From the NCBI GenBank assembly GCA_965223675.1, contig OZ245013.1, forward strand, positions 186,001 through 250,000: 64,000 nucleotides of DNA, read 5' to 3'. The DNA comes from JAGQKC01 sp965223675 (lineage in GTDB: Bacteria; Nitrospirota; Nitrospiria; Nitrospirales; UBA8639). The notes below the pieces were generated by a model that did no database searches, was not told where the DNA came from, and saw only the letters and a program-made list of their open reading frames with translations. This document shows, one piece after another, positions 43,613 to 52,640 of the stretch (position 1 is the first letter of the stretch; the number at the start of each line of letters is the position of its first letter). The translations under genes were made by a program, and so were the position numbers.

Positions 43613-44303
43613 GCACGTGGTTGCGGTGGTTCCTGCTGCTGGGCGTGGGGCTCGAATGGGTGGCTCCACGCCAAAACAGTTTTTAGCACTTGGCGGAATT
43701 CCTCTTCTTGTTTACTCTCTCCAAACTCTTGCTTCGGTTGATCACATTTCAGAAATCGTGGTGGTGATCCCAGATGCTGATCGAGAGTATTGCCAAAAAG
43801 AAGTTGTCAATCGATTCAATATTCAAAAAGTGACGCAGATTGTACCCGGGGGCGCACGCCGCCAAGATTCTGTTCGAAATGGTGTATTCGCGATACATGA
43901 CAAACCTGAATTGGTATTAGTCCATGACGGGGTCCGACCGTTTGTCTCACGAAAAATCGTTGAACAGGCTATTCGGTCTGCGTTTGAGACTGGAGCGGCG
44001 CTTGTCGCCATTCCGATGAAGGATACGGTCAAGCGAGTCAATGAAAAGAGAGTAGTGGAGGCTACGCTCAATCGTGAAGAGTTATGGTTAGCTCAAACGC
44101 CTCAAGTATTTCGTTATTCATGGTTGGTGGAAGCGCATCGAGTGGCTGAGGCAAACAATCTACATGTCACAGATGATGCAGGACTTATTGAACAACTTGG
44201 CTACCATGTCCATATTGTTGAGGGGAGTTCTCACAATATCAAAATTACGCGGCCTGAAGATTTGACCTTAGGAGAATCGATTCTCGAATGTTACCGTTCT
44301 TAA
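43605..44303 (+). CDS. ispD: 2-C-methyl-D-erythritol 4-phosphate cytidylyltransferase
   Basis: A 232-residue enzyme of the MEP isoprenoid pathway that makes CDP-ME. Signature AAGRGARMGGSTPKQFLALGG at the start, VHDGVRPFVS in the middle and IEQLGYHVHIVEGSSHNIKIT near the end, all as in IspD. The start is GTG at 43605, inside the upstream gene. ispF follows 16 bases after the stop. Confidence 0.95.
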   Translation: MSEHVVAVVPAAGRGARMGGSTPKQFLALGGIPLLVYSLQTLASVDHISEIVVVIPDADREYCQKEVVNRFNIQKVTQIVPGGARRQDSVRNGVFAIHDKPELVLVHDGVRPFVSRKIVEQAIRSAFETGAALVAIPMKDTVKRVNEKRVVEATLNREELWLAQTPQVFRYSWLVEAHRVAEANNLHVTDDAGLIEQLGYHVHIVEGSSHNIKITRPEDLTLGESILECYRS

Positions 44304-44319
44304 AAGGATTCACACTCCG

Positions 44320-44811
44320 ATGATGAGAATAGGTCAAGGGTACGATGTGCATCCACTCAAGGAGGGGCGTCGGTTGCTTCTCGGAGGCATTGAAATTGAG
44401 CATACGCACGGACTTGATGGTCATTCAGATGCCGATGCCTTGGTGCATGCGGTATGTGATGCCTTACTGGGCGCCATGGGAGAAGGAGATTTGGGGAAAT
44501 GGTATCCAAGTTCTAATCCGAAGTTTAAAGATCTCTCGAGTGTCATGATGTTGGAAGACATAGCAGGCATGCTTGCCCAAAAAGGTTATAAGCTCGTGAA
44601 CCTCGATACCGTCATCATGGCTCAGTCTCCCAAGTTAGGCCCCCATCTACAGAAAATGACTGCTCGCCTTGCCGAGGTGCTGCGAGTCGACGTAAGCCAA
44701 ATTAATGTGAAAGTCAAAAGTGGCGAGGGCATTGGGATGATTGGTCGACAAGAGGGCATCGCCACGCAAGCGGTTTGTCTCATTGACGACCTCAGTCGCA
44801 TCTCTTCATAA
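44320..44811 (+). CDS. ispF: 2-C-methyl-D-erythritol 2,4-cyclodiphosphate synthase
   Basis: A 163-residue MEP-pathway enzyme that makes the cyclic diphosphate from CDP-ME2P. Zinc and active-site motif RIGQGYDVHPLKEG, and HSDADALVHAVCDALLGA, are complete. AAGGA precedes a double ATG; the second (44323) is equally possible. Its neighbour ispD gives the usual ispDF order. Confidence 0.96.
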   Translation: MMRIGQGYDVHPLKEGRRLLLGGIEIEHTHGLDGHSDADALVHAVCDALLGAMGEGDLGKWYPSSNPKFKDLSSVMMLEDIAGMLAQKGYKLVNLDTVIMAQSPKLGPHLQKMTARLAEVLRVDVSQINVKVKSGEGIGMIGRQEGIATQAVCLIDDLSRISS

Positions 44812-44884
44812 TGACTTTAGTCTAAGATTGAGCAGTATGAAAGATATAGGTTGAAACCATTACCTCAAGACCTACAGACTTCTC

Positions 44885-45535
44885 ATGTTCAAGTATATCT
44901 CACAAGATCTTCAGGCGGTGTTTGAACGTGATCCAGCGGCCACGAGTCGTTGGGAAGTGTTTTTTACCTATTCAGGGTTCCATGCGTTACTGGCGCATCG
45001 GGTGGCGCACTGGTTTTGGTGTAGAAAGACACCATTTTTCCCGAGATTTCTATCTCAAGTTACACGTTGGGTGACTGGCATTGAAATTCATCCAGGGGCC
45101 TCAATAGGCAGAGGATTTTTTATTGACCACGGTATGGGCGTCGTGGTCGGTGAAACAACGGAAATAGGAAATGATGTTACGCTGTTTCAGGGGGTGACCT
45201 TAGGTGGAACGGGAAAAGAGCGTGGCAAACGACACCCGACTCTCGGCAATCATGTTGTAGTAGGGGCTGGGGCCAAAGTGCTTGGAGGGATTACGATCGG
45301 GGATAATGTGAAAATTGGAGCCAATGCGGTCGTTCTTCGTTCGGTTCCGCCAAATTCTACAGTCGTGGGAAATCCTGGCCGAGTAGTAAAGTATGATGGC
45401 GAACGAATTCCTGAGGCGACAATGGACCATGCCAATATTCCCGACCCAATCGCCGAACGATTCGAGGCCATGGAGCGAGAGCTGATTGAATTGCGAAAAC
45501 GAGTCGAGAATGAAGGGGATCAGCCATCACGATAA
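44885..45535 (+). CDS. cysE: Serine O-acetyltransferase
   Basis: A 216-residue enzyme that makes O-acetylserine for cysteine synthesis. N-terminal helical region FKYISQDLQAVFERDPAA, then left-handed beta-helix hexapeptide repeats (GASIGRGFFIDHGMGVVVGETTEIG, GVTLGGTG, IGDNVKIGANAVV). Short form typical of organisms without a long N-terminal extension. A stem at 45.54 kb ends the transcript. Confidence 0.95.
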   Translation: MFKYISQDLQAVFERDPAATSRWEVFFTYSGFHALLAHRVAHWFWCRKTPFFPRFLSQVTRWVTGIEIHPGASIGRGFFIDHGMGVVVGETTEIGNDVTLFQGVTLGGTGKERGKRHPTLGNHVVVGAGAKVLGGITIGDNVKIGANAVVLRSVPPNSTVVGNPGRVVKYDGERIPEATMDHANIPDPIAERFEAMERELIELRKRVENEGDQPSR

Positions 45536-45543
45536 GTTTTGTG

Positions 45544-45570
45544 ATCGAGAGATATTGCGTTGTTCTCGAT
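45544..45570 (+). terminator. Possible terminator after cysE
   Basis: ATCGAGA (45544-45550) and TCTCGAT (45564-45570) form a 7-base stem followed by TGTTTTCT, nine bases past the stop. Weak but positioned well. Confidence 0.5.
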
Positions 45571-45665
45571 TGTTTTCTAAACTGATGCATGAAGTACCTC
45601 ATTTATACGTATAATTCGTTTGACTTTGATTGCTAGTCGTTGGACTAGAACAGGAGGAAGAACTT

Positions 45666-46602
45666 GTGAGTACTCAAATGACGCCGCGCGTGAAAGAAAT
45701 TCTTGGTTATTATGATGGTGCGAGCCCAGGTGAGCTAGCAAATCTGGCTCGACTGATGATGACGGGTCGGTTAGCTGGCACGGGTCGTTTGGTCATTCTT
45801 CCTGTTGATCAAGGCTTTGAACACGGCCCGGCTCGAAGTTTTGCTCCCAATCCTCTTGGCTATAATCCCCACTACCATTTTGAATTTGGTATCGAAGCCG
45901 GATGTAATGCCTATGCGGCACCTCTAGGGTTTCTCGAAGCTGGGGCTGCGGCATTTGCCGGTCAAATTCCGCTGATTCTTAAACTTAATAACAACGATTC
46001 CTTGTTTCCCACGAAAAATCCCGAGTTCAGCCATGACCGGGAGCGTGCGCGATGCCCTACGACTTGGGTGTTGTGCCATTGGCTATACCATATACCCGGG
46101 ATCAGCGAATGCCCAAGCAATGTATCAAACACTTAGAGAACTCGCTGAAGAGGCCAAATCGTATGGATTAGCGGTGGTCGTCTGGTCCTATCCTCGAGGG
46201 GAGGGGTTAAGCAAAGAAGGGGAAACGGGTATTGATGTAGCGGCTTATGCTGCACAAATTGCCGCACAGCTTGGAGCCCACATCATCAAAGTCAAGGTTC
46301 CATCCGCCCATATTGAACAGAGCGCAGCGAAGAAAGTCTACGAATCAGAGAAAATTCCTATCGATACACCGGCTGATCGTATCCGTCACGTGGTGCAAAG
46401 CGCGTTTAATGGACGACGGATTGTGATCTTCTCAGGCGGAGCGAAAGGCGAAGATAAGAAGATCTTTGATGAATGCCGGGCGATTCGAGATGGGGGTGGG
46501 TACGGGTCAATTATCGGGCGAAACTCATTTCAGCGGAAAAACCCTGAAGCCCATGAGTTTATGTCGACAGTCATGAGAATTTATTCAGGAGAATTACAAT
46601 AA
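45666..46602 (+). pseudogene. fbaB: Class I fructose-bisphosphate aldolase (DhnA type), frameshifted
   Basis: Class I (Schiff-base) aldolase of the DhnA/FbaB group that would join dihydroxyacetone-P and glyceraldehyde-3-P. GTG at 45666 is set by AGGAGG (45652-45657). The first frame reads LVILPVDQGFEHGP up to THK-type residues TKNP at about 46020; the next frame then continues as PSSAMTGSVRDALRLGCCAIG to the normal C-terminus (IIGRNSFQRKNPEAH). One surplus base in GAAAAATCCC (46013-46022) joins them exactly. Either it is a sequence error or the gene is broken. The second half has no ribosome site of its own. Loss would be surprising in a gluconeogenic autotroph unless another aldolase exists. 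Confidence 0.85.
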
Positions 46603-46627
46603 GAGTTGCGAAAAATTCTTCCTCTTA

Positions 46628-46655
46628 AAATCGTCGAGAGGCTTTTTGACGATTT
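46628..46655 (+). terminator. Possible terminator after the aldolase
   Basis: AAATCGTC (46628-46635) pairs with GACGATTT (46648-46655), followed within ten bases by a pyrimidine-rich stretch with six T. It lies 25 bases past the aldolase stop, in the gap of convergent genes. Confidence 0.55.
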
Positions 46656-46753
46656 CCTTCCTATCTTTTTTCATGCCAGCTTGACTTTGTATTTAATGAG
46701 AACGCATCGCGGATCGCATGTCGAAGGGTGCCCACTTAGTTTTTACCACTCCA

Positions 46754-48028
46754 TCAAGGGTAGAGCCCTCGGAGTTGATGCGCTTGTGCAACTCGATCAA
46801 TACCGTTTATGAGGGCCGCCATTCTCATGGTCGTCTTCTTGTTTTGTGCAAAGGCTAAGGTTCGTTGAAACGCGGACACAATGATTTCTTCTAAACGTTC
46901 ATGAATGTCTGACTCTTTCCAGAAAAATCGCTGTCCATCCTGCACCCATTCAAAGTACGAGACAATTACCCCGCCGGAATTGGCTAGGATATCTGGAATA
47001 ATGAATACAGCTCGGTCTGCCAAGATAGTGTCAGCCTCAAGAGTGGTCGGTCCATTGGCGGCTTCGACCAGAATGCGACACCTGATCTTTTCTGCATTGT
47101 CCTTTGTAATTTGCTCGGCTACGGCGGCAGGGATGAGCACGGTACAATCCGTCGTCAGCAATTCTTCGTTTGTCATGGGGTTGCCTAGTGCTTGCATGGA
47201 ACTGAGAGGTTGCTGATCGATCTGATAGCACCGAAGAACTTCGGGAATATTTAATCCGTGAGCATTGTAGAGTCCTCCTCGTTGGTCACTGATGGCTATG
47301 ACTTTCGCTCCAGTTTGGCTGATGATTTGAGCCGTATGACTTCCCACATTTCCCAAGCCTTGTATGGCGACCGTGGTGTCGATAATGTTGATCTTGAGAT
47401 GTTTTAACGCCTCGAGTGTGACATTGACCACCCCACGGCCTGTGGCTTCTTCACGCCCTAAACTTCCCCCAATGGCAAGTGGTTTGCCCGTCACGACTCC
47501 AGGAACCGCGAATCCGACTTGTTCACTATAGGTATCCATCAACCAGGCCATCACCTGTGCATTGGTTCCGATATCGGGAGCTGGGATATCTTTCTCTGGG
47601 CCGATGATTGGAAATATTTCGGCTGCGTATCGACGGGTAACTCGTTCGAGCTCGCCCAGGGAGAGGGAGTTTGATGACACTTTGACTCCACCCTTTGCTC
47701 CTCCAAAAGGGAGTCCTGCGATCGCCGTTTTCCACGTCATCCACATGGCCAGTGCAGCCACTTCCCCTAAATTGACATCTGGGTGGTATCGAATACCGCC
47801 TTTCGAAGGACCCCGGGCAGAGTCATGTTGGACCCGATACCCCATAAAGACTTTGACCGTGTCGTCGTCCATTTGAATAGGAAGGCTTACAGTGAGAGCT
47901 CGTTGTGGTGCCTTGAGACGTTCTCTGAGGTCCGGATGAAGCCCCATAGCTTCGGCTGCTTGATCAAACTGAGCGACGGCTAAATGAAAGGTGGGATGAT
48001 CAAATTCTGATGTGGCAGAGGCATCCAT
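46754..48028 (-). CDS. gdhA: Glutamate dehydrogenase
   Basis: A 424-residue Glu/Leu/Phe/Val dehydrogenase. The glycine-rich substrate loop with the catalytic lysine is PFGGAKGGVKV, and the substrate loop KGGIRYHPDVNLGEVAALAMWMTWKTA precedes it. The Rossmann motif is VAIQGLGNVGSHTAQ. It assimilates ammonium with 2-oxoglutarate or runs in reverse. It is convergent with the aldolase gene and has a gap of about 220 bases upstream with the TA module beyond it. Confidence 0.95.
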   Translation of the reverse strand: MDASATSEFDHPTFHLAVAQFDQAAEAMGLHPDLRERLKAPQRALTVSLPIQMDDDTVKVFMGYRVQHDSARGPSKGGIRYHPDVNLGEVAALAMWMTWKTAIAGLPFGGAKGGVKVSSNSLSLGELERVTRRYAAEIFPIIGPEKDIPAPDIGTNAQVMAWLMDTYSEQVGFAVPGVVTGKPLAIGGSLGREEATGRGVVNVTLEALKHLKINIIDTTVAIQGLGNVGSHTAQIISQTGAKVIAISDQRGGLYNAHGLNIPEVLRCYQIDQQPLSSMQALGNPMTNEELLTTDCTVLIPAAVAEQITKDNAEKIRCRILVEAANGPTTLEADTILADRAVFIIPDILANSGGVIVSYFEWVQDGQRFFWKESDIHERLEEIIVSAFQRTLAFAQNKKTTMRMAALINGIDRVAQAHQLRGLYP

Positions 48029-48248
48029 GACTCATCTCCTGGTTGAAAGCGTTCCTGTGTAAATCGTAACACAAAATGAGGGCAGGGAGTCGTGTGAATT
48101 CTTTATGGGCGAAGCGTTTTTCAGTGCCTATATTACAGAGGAAATATAGTCTGATCGAGACGAGGTGAGCGGAGGATATCCAGCAGATCAATGTAGCCTT
48201 GAGCCTGCTCTTAAGAATTTTATATTGTCGCGTAATCCGAATGACAGT

Positions 48249-48509
48249 CTAAGCTGCTGAATTTTGCTTAACATCCCATCCTGGGAAAACCAGTACGGCC
48301 GGGTGGCACTGCAAGGCCCGCGCGAGAACTTTTGCCCGTTCTACTCCAAGCTGAACACGGTCATTTTCTATGGCCGAAATGGTCGACTGTGGGATTTTGG
48401 TCAAACCGGCTAGGTCATTTTGGCTGAGGCCTTGAAGTTCTCGAATAATTCGTACGGATTCACCGATCGAGACCGTGATTTGTTTTTTTGCGGGACGGTA
48501 GTTGTTCAT
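48249..48509 (-). CDS. higA: HTH antitoxin of the HigA type
   Basis: About 86 residues from the ATG at 48509 (an upstream frame to 48572 lies inside the toxin gene). An XRE helix-turn-helix is seen: VRIIRELQGLSQNDLAGLTKIPQSTISAIENDR. It neutralises the overlapping toxin and represses the operon. The ribosome site CGGAGGAAA is part of the toxin's last codons. The toxin-first order is the HigBA order. Confidence 0.85.
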   Translation of the reverse strand: MNNYRPAKKQITVSIGESVRIIRELQGLSQNDLAGLTKIPQSTISAIENDRVQLGVERAKVLARALQCHPAVLVFPGWDVKQNSAA

Positions 48510-48510
48510 G

Positions 48511-48792
48511 CTATTTCCTCCGGTAGTCATGAGCCGTGAGACTGACAACTTGGACCATAATGTCAGTTTCAATGACTTTGTAGAGCACTCGATATTTCAA
48601 TCCAAGGCGGGAGGACCTATGCCCTTTCCATTCTCCATGAAGCGATTCATCATGAAACCCCTCGATGAGCTTTACCCCAACGGGGCCGGAGATGATGACG
48701 ATATCTTTCCATTTTTCGTACCGTTTGAGGATTTCCTGAGGTAAGGCTTTTAATTGTTTTCCCACTCTCCGATGCTCATAAATAGACCACAT
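48511..48792 (-). CDS. higB: HigB/RelE-superfamily toxin
   Basis: A 93-residue RelE-fold protein: VGKQLKALPQEILKRYEKWKDIV then SLHGEWKGHRSSRLGLKYRVLYKVIE and VSLTAHDYRRK. Such toxins cut mRNA at the ribosome. The basic and aromatic residues of active members (R, Y, H near the end) are kept, so it may be functional. The ATG at 48792 has no ribosome site, and a promoter ends right at it (see the regulatory entry), which implies a leaderless message. Confidence 0.85.
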   Translation of the reverse strand: MWSIYEHRRVGKQLKALPQEILKRYEKWKDIVIISGPVGVKLIEGFHDESLHGEWKGHRSSRLGLKYRVLYKVIETDIMVQVVSLTAHDYRRK

Positions 48793-48827
48793 ATTATATA
48801 ATATATATACTATTTATGGTATGTCAA
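48791..48827 (-). promoter_or_regulatory. Promoter and palindromic operator of the toxin-antitoxin pair
   Basis: On the minus strand TTGACA (48827-48822), an 18-base spacer and TATTAT (48803-48798) put the transcript start at about the toxin ATG. A perfect 14-base palindrome ATATTATATAATAT (48791-48804) overlaps both the -10 box and the first base of the ATG, a natural operator for the antitoxin. Confidence 0.7.
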
Positions 48828-48971
48828 GGCTCTAATCATTAATTGGCCGCAACCCTCTATTCTATGTATTTCAACTTCAATCGAAACATTGTTCTTATCA
48901 GTTCGGTGGGATATTATCTAGAATCTTGATGCCAGCTTGTTATGTGGCACTGTTAAGACTTATCTGAAATC

Positions 48972-49421
48972 ATGATCCACGGCCACGACATTCACTTTGC
49001 CGGAGTCACTGAAGAGCAATTTTTCAGTAGAGATGATAGTCATGTGTCTGTGCTATCGGGAACGAACAACTGCGGCAAAAGTCTAATCCTCAAGCTGCTC
49101 TTCAATCATTTTGGTGAAAAGGGCTATCTTTGCGGCACAAACCGCTACTATTCCCTGGAGCACTTTACCACATACCAAGAAAATCCGAGATTCATTGCGG
49201 ATACGTGGGAAGGTACGCGCACTCAGATTGGCGATGCTCGATGTAACCACGACCCTGTCGTCATGCAATTTCACGATGTTTTTATTCGCCTGACAGATGA
49301 TGAACGAGTGGATGTTTATCGAATCTGTAGTGACAGGCTAGAATTGGGGTCAGGCATGAGTATTGACTTAATGAAACTCAGATCACGGAGCACTGAAAGA
49401 AAACGTTATTTTTATGCATAA
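48972..49421 (+). pseudogene. Truncated AAA-type ATPase
   Basis: A 149-residue fragment. The P-loop GTNNCGKS (30-37) is followed by a helix and the segment GYLCGTNRYYSLEHFTTYQENP, a pattern found in AAA_15/OLD-like ATPases where the protein would go on for another 250 or so residues through Walker B and switch motifs. Here the reading frame loses protein character near residue 125 and stops. No ribosome site precedes the ATG. The neighbours are a toxin-antitoxin pair and truA, so this is probably a decayed mobile or defence gene. Confidence 0.6.
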
Positions 49422-49578
49422 CTATTATAGAAGTCAGCGTTCAGATAGAAGAAAGGGGTCGGGAGTCTTTATGAGCTAGGAGTTTTTGTGAATAGCACCC
49501 TATGTGGGCTGATTCACATTAGGATATCGAGAAGCTGTCGCAGAAAATGGTGTAGAGAACCTTTTCTTGTGAAGACTG

Positions 49579-50313
49579 CTAATATAAGACTGTAAGAAGA
49601 TAGAGCCCGTGGGGAGGTGCAGTTTTTCCTGCCAAACTGCGATCTCTGGACTCGATAATCTGTTTCATATCGTTTGCTTGACGCTTTCCTAATCCAACCT
49701 CTACTAAAGTACCTACCATTGACCGTACCATTTGTTTAAGAAAGCGGTCGGCCTGAATCTGAATACGTAAAAGCGAGTCTTCTTGTTTCACCGTAAAAAA
49801 ATCAATCTTGCAGACGGGATTTTTGGTATCAGTCGGGGAGTTTTGAAACGAAGAGAAGTCATGAGTGCCTATGAAATATTTTCCCGCCTCTTCCATCGCT
49901 TTTATATCCAATGTTTTGGATATATGCCACATGCGATATCGCTCGAGCGCTGAACGATGGGCCGCTTGTAATATCCGATATTCATAGATCTTTCCGATCG
50001 CGCTGTACCGAGCATGAAATGTTTCTGGCACTTCTTCGGCATGTTTTACGGCAATATCTGAGGGTAGAAGGCCGTTGAGCGCGCGCGTCCACTCATAGGA
50101 AGATAAAAATTTTTCAGACTGAAAACTTATAACTTGCCCCCAAGCATGAACACCCGCATCTGTGCGACCGGCAGCAATGACTGATGTTGGAGTTTGCGTG
50201 ATTTGAGCAAGAGCCTTTTCAACGGCTGCTTGAACGGTGGGTTGATTGGGTTGGCATTGCCATCCGGCATAATTTGTTCCATCATATTCGAGTGTCACTT
50301 TGTAGGTAGCCAT
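49579..50313 (-). CDS. truA: tRNA pseudouridine synthase A
   Basis: A 244-residue enzyme that makes pseudouridine at positions 38-40 of tRNA. Start YKVTLEYDGTNYAGWQCQPN, catalytic Asp in AGRTDAGVHAWGQVISF, and the later KFFI-like GTHDFSSFQN and FLKQMVRSMVGTLVEVG motifs. Full length for the family. Confidence 0.96.
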   Translation of the reverse strand: MATYKVTLEYDGTNYAGWQCQPNQPTVQAAVEKALAQITQTPTSVIAAGRTDAGVHAWGQVISFQSEKFLSSYEWTRALNGLLPSDIAVKHAEEVPETFHARYSAIGKIYEYRILQAAHRSALERYRMWHISKTLDIKAMEEAGKYFIGTHDFSSFQNSPTDTKNPVCKIDFFTVKQEDSLLRIQIQADRFLKQMVRSMVGTLVEVGLGKRQANDMKQIIESRDRSLAGKTAPPHGLYLLTVLY

Positions 50314-50561
50314 ATTGGAAATTCAATGCATGGAACAGTCATGAATGGTCGAGGAAGATAATAACCTACCACATGTCGTTTCCAGAAAAACACGAAAAGG
50401 TTTTTCGAATATTCTATTAGAGTAGGGTGTAGGGAAAAACCTGAGAACGAACAAAACCATCAATATATTTCATGATGAGTAGTTCGTATTTCTATCGAAA
50501 ACAACAATCTTAGCTATTTTCAACGAAATACGAGATACGATTCACGAGCAACGAGTCGGTG

Positions 50562-51908
50562 TTACCGTGCGGCTGTCTGTAGGGGGGTGACGTAGGCTTT
50601 AATGCCCTTAAAGATGCCTTCAGCCACGCGTTTCTGATAGGTCTTACTGGTAAGAAGTTTTTCTTCGGTTGGATTCGACACAAAAGCTATTTCCGCGAGA
50701 ATTCCCGGCATGGTGGTCATGCGGAGGACAAAAAAGGGTGCGGTTTTCACGCCATGGTCTTTGATCTTATAGTGTTTCCGTAGTTGATCGACCAGAGCTT
50801 TGCGGGCAATCCAAGCTAAATCTCTGGATTCATCAATTTTTTTATCCGTCAATTTATCGGCGAGAATAAATTGCCAGGCCGGTCCGTTATTTTCTAACGG
50901 GGTGCCATTTTCTCGGGCAGCTACTTCAAGGGCTCGAGGGTCACTGGCTTCTCCAAAGTGATACAGTTCCAAGCCCTTGACGGATCTCTTTGGATGTGAA
51001 TTCGCGTGAATTGAGACGAAGAGATCAGCTTTTTTACTATTCGCAAACTTGGCTCGATCTTCGAGTTCGATAAAGACATCCTTGTCGCGAGTCATGAGGA
51101 CGTCAGCGCCAAGTTGTTCACGAATCATTGATTTAAGCTGTTTGGAGACTTTCAGCACCACATCTTTTTCTCTCGTCCCCTTTCGACCCAATGCACCTGG
51201 ATCTTTTCCTCCGTGTCCAGGGTCGATAATGATGAGGAGTTTCCCTCCCGGTTTCGTAGATTTTGCCACCGTGATTGGTGCAGGAATCTTGGGTTTTGGG
51301 GCTGCCTTTTTAACAACCTTTGGTGGAGTGGCATTCGGCTTGGCCGGTGATTTTTTTACGATGTTGGACGGAGGCGTTTTTGATTTTGATGGTGTTGAGG
51401 CAGATGGAAACAGGTCAAGGACCAACCGGTTCGGATTCTTGAGCGTCAAGACTTTATATTTTGCGACGGTGGCCATATTGACGGTGATCGTCACGGGTTT
51501 ATTCCATTTTCTGGCAACTCGGACAGCCTGTGGGAAGCCTTTCTTCAAGCTCGCGTTGTATGCTCGTTTACTCAGTCGAGTGTCAGTGAGTTCAAGGACG
51601 ACTTCGTCCAACTTCGTCTTGCTTCGTTTTTTAAAGTTTAATTTGCCCTTGAGATCGACGACCACCCTGGTATGATCGGCATACTTATGAAAGCGCAGGT
51701 TTTTGATCAGGGAAGACGTCGCTTTTTGAGCTTTCCGAGTCCGAGAGGACTTCTTTTTGGCGACAAGATGGACGAAGGATTGAATGTTTCGGTCAACAAG
51801 AACGTCAGCTAGGACTGGTTGGGTTGACCCAATGGTACCTGAAAGAGGGATCGGACCAAGGAAACCACACAGGACCCAGGCTATGAGAATTCGTGGAAGT
51901 AGTGGCAT
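50562..51908 (-). CDS. amiC: N-acetylmuramoyl-L-alanine amidase with AMIN domain
   Basis: A 448-residue cell-wall amidase that cuts the peptide off glycan strands during division. A signal segment, a long basic Ser/Lys/Ala-rich region, an AMIN domain (about 75-170: FHKYADHTRVVVDL, AVRVARKWNKPVTITVNM), a Pro/Lys-rich linker with repeated PSKSKTPPSN and PKPKIP-type steps, and the zinc amidase_3 domain (LIIIDPGHGGKDPGALGRKGTREKDV, SIHANSHPK, ILAEIAFVSNPTEEK). The linker is unusually long and basic. Confidence 0.93.
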   Translation of the reverse strand: MPLLPRILIAWVLCGFLGPIPLSGTIGSTQPVLADVLVDRNIQSFVHLVAKKKSSRTRKAQKATSSLIKNLRFHKYADHTRVVVDLKGKLNFKKRSKTKLDEVVLELTDTRLSKRAYNASLKKGFPQAVRVARKWNKPVTITVNMATVAKYKVLTLKNPNRLVLDLFPSASTPSKSKTPPSNIVKKSPAKPNATPPKVVKKAAPKPKIPAPITVAKSTKPGGKLLIIIDPGHGGKDPGALGRKGTREKDVVLKVSKQLKSMIREQLGADVLMTRDKDVFIELEDRAKFANSKKADLFVSIHANSHPKRSVKGLELYHFGEASDPRALEVAARENGTPLENNGPAWQFILADKLTDKKIDESRDLAWIARKALVDQLRKHYKIKDHGVKTAPFFVLRMTTMPGILAEIAFVSNPTEEKLLTSKTYQKRVAEGIFKGIKAYVTPLQTAAR

Positions 51909-52106
51909 AATAGACTTATAGCCGATTCAAATACCTGACGACGCTTAAAGTGAATTACACGCGGGGTTTGTCATGTTTGCTCAATTGGAACGTATTTGGA
52001 TTCGCTATAATATAACTATTTCTCAGATGTTTTGTGTATTGTCAAGCTGGAAAGATAAGACATTTGAATTGTTGATTGGTAGCAAACCGCTCTGTAGTCT
52101 TTTTTT

Positions 52107-52640
52107 ATGTCTAAGCACCTCATTATTGATGGGTATAACCTCTTGGGGGTTTTGCATCGGGATTCTCCTGGAAAGAGAAACAATGGAGAGGCCGCGCGAG
52201 AACGTTTCCTTCAAGATCTTGCTAGCTACCAACAACGTGTAAGACATATGATTACCGTCGTATTTGATGCGTGGCGACAACCTGGTGGCACTCAACAGCA
52301 TGAGCATCGTGCTGGGGTTACGGTGATCTTCACGAAGCAAGGGGAGCAAGCCGATCAAGTTATTCAGCGAATGGTGAGAGCTCAAAGGCAGGACTATGTG
52401 GTGGTATCATCCGACCATGAGATCATCAACACAGCTCAAGCTCATGGAGCGATGGTGCTTCGATCACAAGAATTCTTAACCAAGCTTCGTCATCATTCCC
52501 TTCCTTCACATTCCAGAGTTCCTATGAAGCAAATGGACAGCGAAGAATCAATTGTGGTGCGACGACCTGGTAAAAAAGGAAATCCTCGTAAATTGCCAAA
52601 AGCGGCACGTCAACGTCTCAGGAATCTCAAGAAATTTTAA
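52107..52640 (+). CDS. YacP-like NYN-domain ribonuclease
   Basis: A 177-residue protein of the NYN/PIN-like fold. Acidic active-site residues are seen in LIIDGYNLLG, FDAWR and VVSSDHEIIN. The C-terminal tail is basic, VRRPGKKGNPRKLPKAARQRLRNLKKF, apparently for RNA binding. It is related to Bacillus YacP (Rae1), a ribosome-associated endoribonuclease. It overlaps convergently by 14 bases with the tatD gene. Confidence 0.82.
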   Translation: MSKHLIIDGYNLLGVLHRDSPGKRNNGEAARERFLQDLASYQQRVRHMITVVFDAWRQPGGTQQHEHRAGVTVIFTKQGEQADQVIQRMVRAQRQDYVVVSSDHEIINTAQAHGAMVLRSQEFLTKLRHHSLPSHSRVPMKQMDSEESIVVRRPGKKGNPRKLPKAARQRLRNLKKF

